Of a DNA stretch of 5,965 nucleotides, positions 5,865 to 5,965 are shown piece after piece. The notes beneath the pieces were generated by a model. It was not told the origin of the DNA and searched no databases. It saw only the letters and a program-made list of their open reading frames with translations. How positions within the stretch are numbered: position 1 is the first letter of the stretch; each line of letters opens with the position of its first letter. This stretch comes from Chloroflexota bacterium (lineage in GTDB: Bacteria > Chloroflexota > Dehalococcoidia > JACQTR01), in NCBI GenBank assembly GCA_016210705.1, contig JACQTR010000196.1:1-5965 (forward strand), written 5' to 3'. The position numbers and the translations under genes are program-made.

Positions 5865-5874
5865 GCAATACACT
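5855..5874. promoter_or_regulatory. Inverted repeat over the -35 box, possible operator
   Basis: AGTGTGT and ATACACT (complement AGTGTAT, 6 of 7 matching) flank a 6-bp spacer and cover the -35 hexamer. A dimeric repressor bound here would block the promoter. No regulator is identified and a chance dyad in AT-rich DNA is possible. Confidence 0.3.
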
Positions 5875-5879
5875 CCTCT

Positions 5880-5909
5880 TTGTCATACATTCACTTTGGC
5901 TTTGATAAT
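5880..5909 (+). promoter_or_regulatory. Possible divergent promoter toward the right edge
   Basis: TTGTCA (5880-5885) and GATAAT (5904-5909), 18 bp apart, form a moderate promoter match on the plus strand. Only 56 bases remain to its right. An ATG at 5943-5945 opens a frame to the edge, but without a ribosome binding site, so no gene can be claimed. The rest of 5875-5965 is AT-rich and shows nothing else definite. Confidence 0.25.
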
Positions 5910-5965
5910 TGTGGTGCCTGTATGGGCCCTAATACTTAATTAATGAATAAACCGGATAATTGTTC

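Overview
All well-supported genes in this window lie on the minus strand, so transcription runs from high to low coordinates. The set suggests an anaerobic bacterium of the Chloroflexota, most likely Dehalococcoidia or a relative. This is an inference, not a proof. It rests on a short cobalamin-independent-type methionine synthase ('core MetE', a form characterised in Dehalococcoides) directly behind mtnA and mtnP, and on an imperfect palindromic intergenic repeat of a kind I recall from such genomes. Frequent GTG starts and strong Shine-Dalgarno sites are consistent with this but not diagnostic.

Right part (about 2650-5965): a sulfur/methionine cassette. A near-consensus sigma-70 type promoter (-35 at 5859-5864, -10 at 5836-5841, 17-bp spacing) drives a leader of about 84 nt. 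The leader holds a 9-bp hairpin followed by a short U-run. Then come mtnA (methylthioribose-1-phosphate isomerase), mtnP (methylthioadenosine phosphorylase) and a 360-aa methionine synthase-like protein. A previously easy-to-miss 38-aa, very basic protein follows, resembling small ribosome-associated proteins. Successive genes overlap by 8, 11 and 8 nt, so they are probably one translationally coupled operon. MtnP splits methylthioadenosine into adenine and methylthioribose-1-phosphate, MtnA isomerises the latter, and the MetE-like enzyme probably remakes methionine from homocysteine. The later salvage enzymes (MtnB and so on) are not in the window.

Middle (2373-2649): an intergenic stretch with a 25-aa signal-peptide-like ORF, a 74-bp imperfect palindromic repeat (MITE/REP-like), and a doubtful 35-aa membrane ORF that would start inside the repeat end.

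Left part (1-2372): a membrane-anchored J-domain protein with a PsbP-like outer domain. It is followed at once, with its stop codon touching the next gene's ribosome binding site, by a GTG-initiated fusion of an aminoglycoside-phosphotransferase-like kinase with a P-loop ATPase/kinase domain. That last gene runs off the left edge. No tRNA, rRNA, CRISPR or transposase gene was seen.
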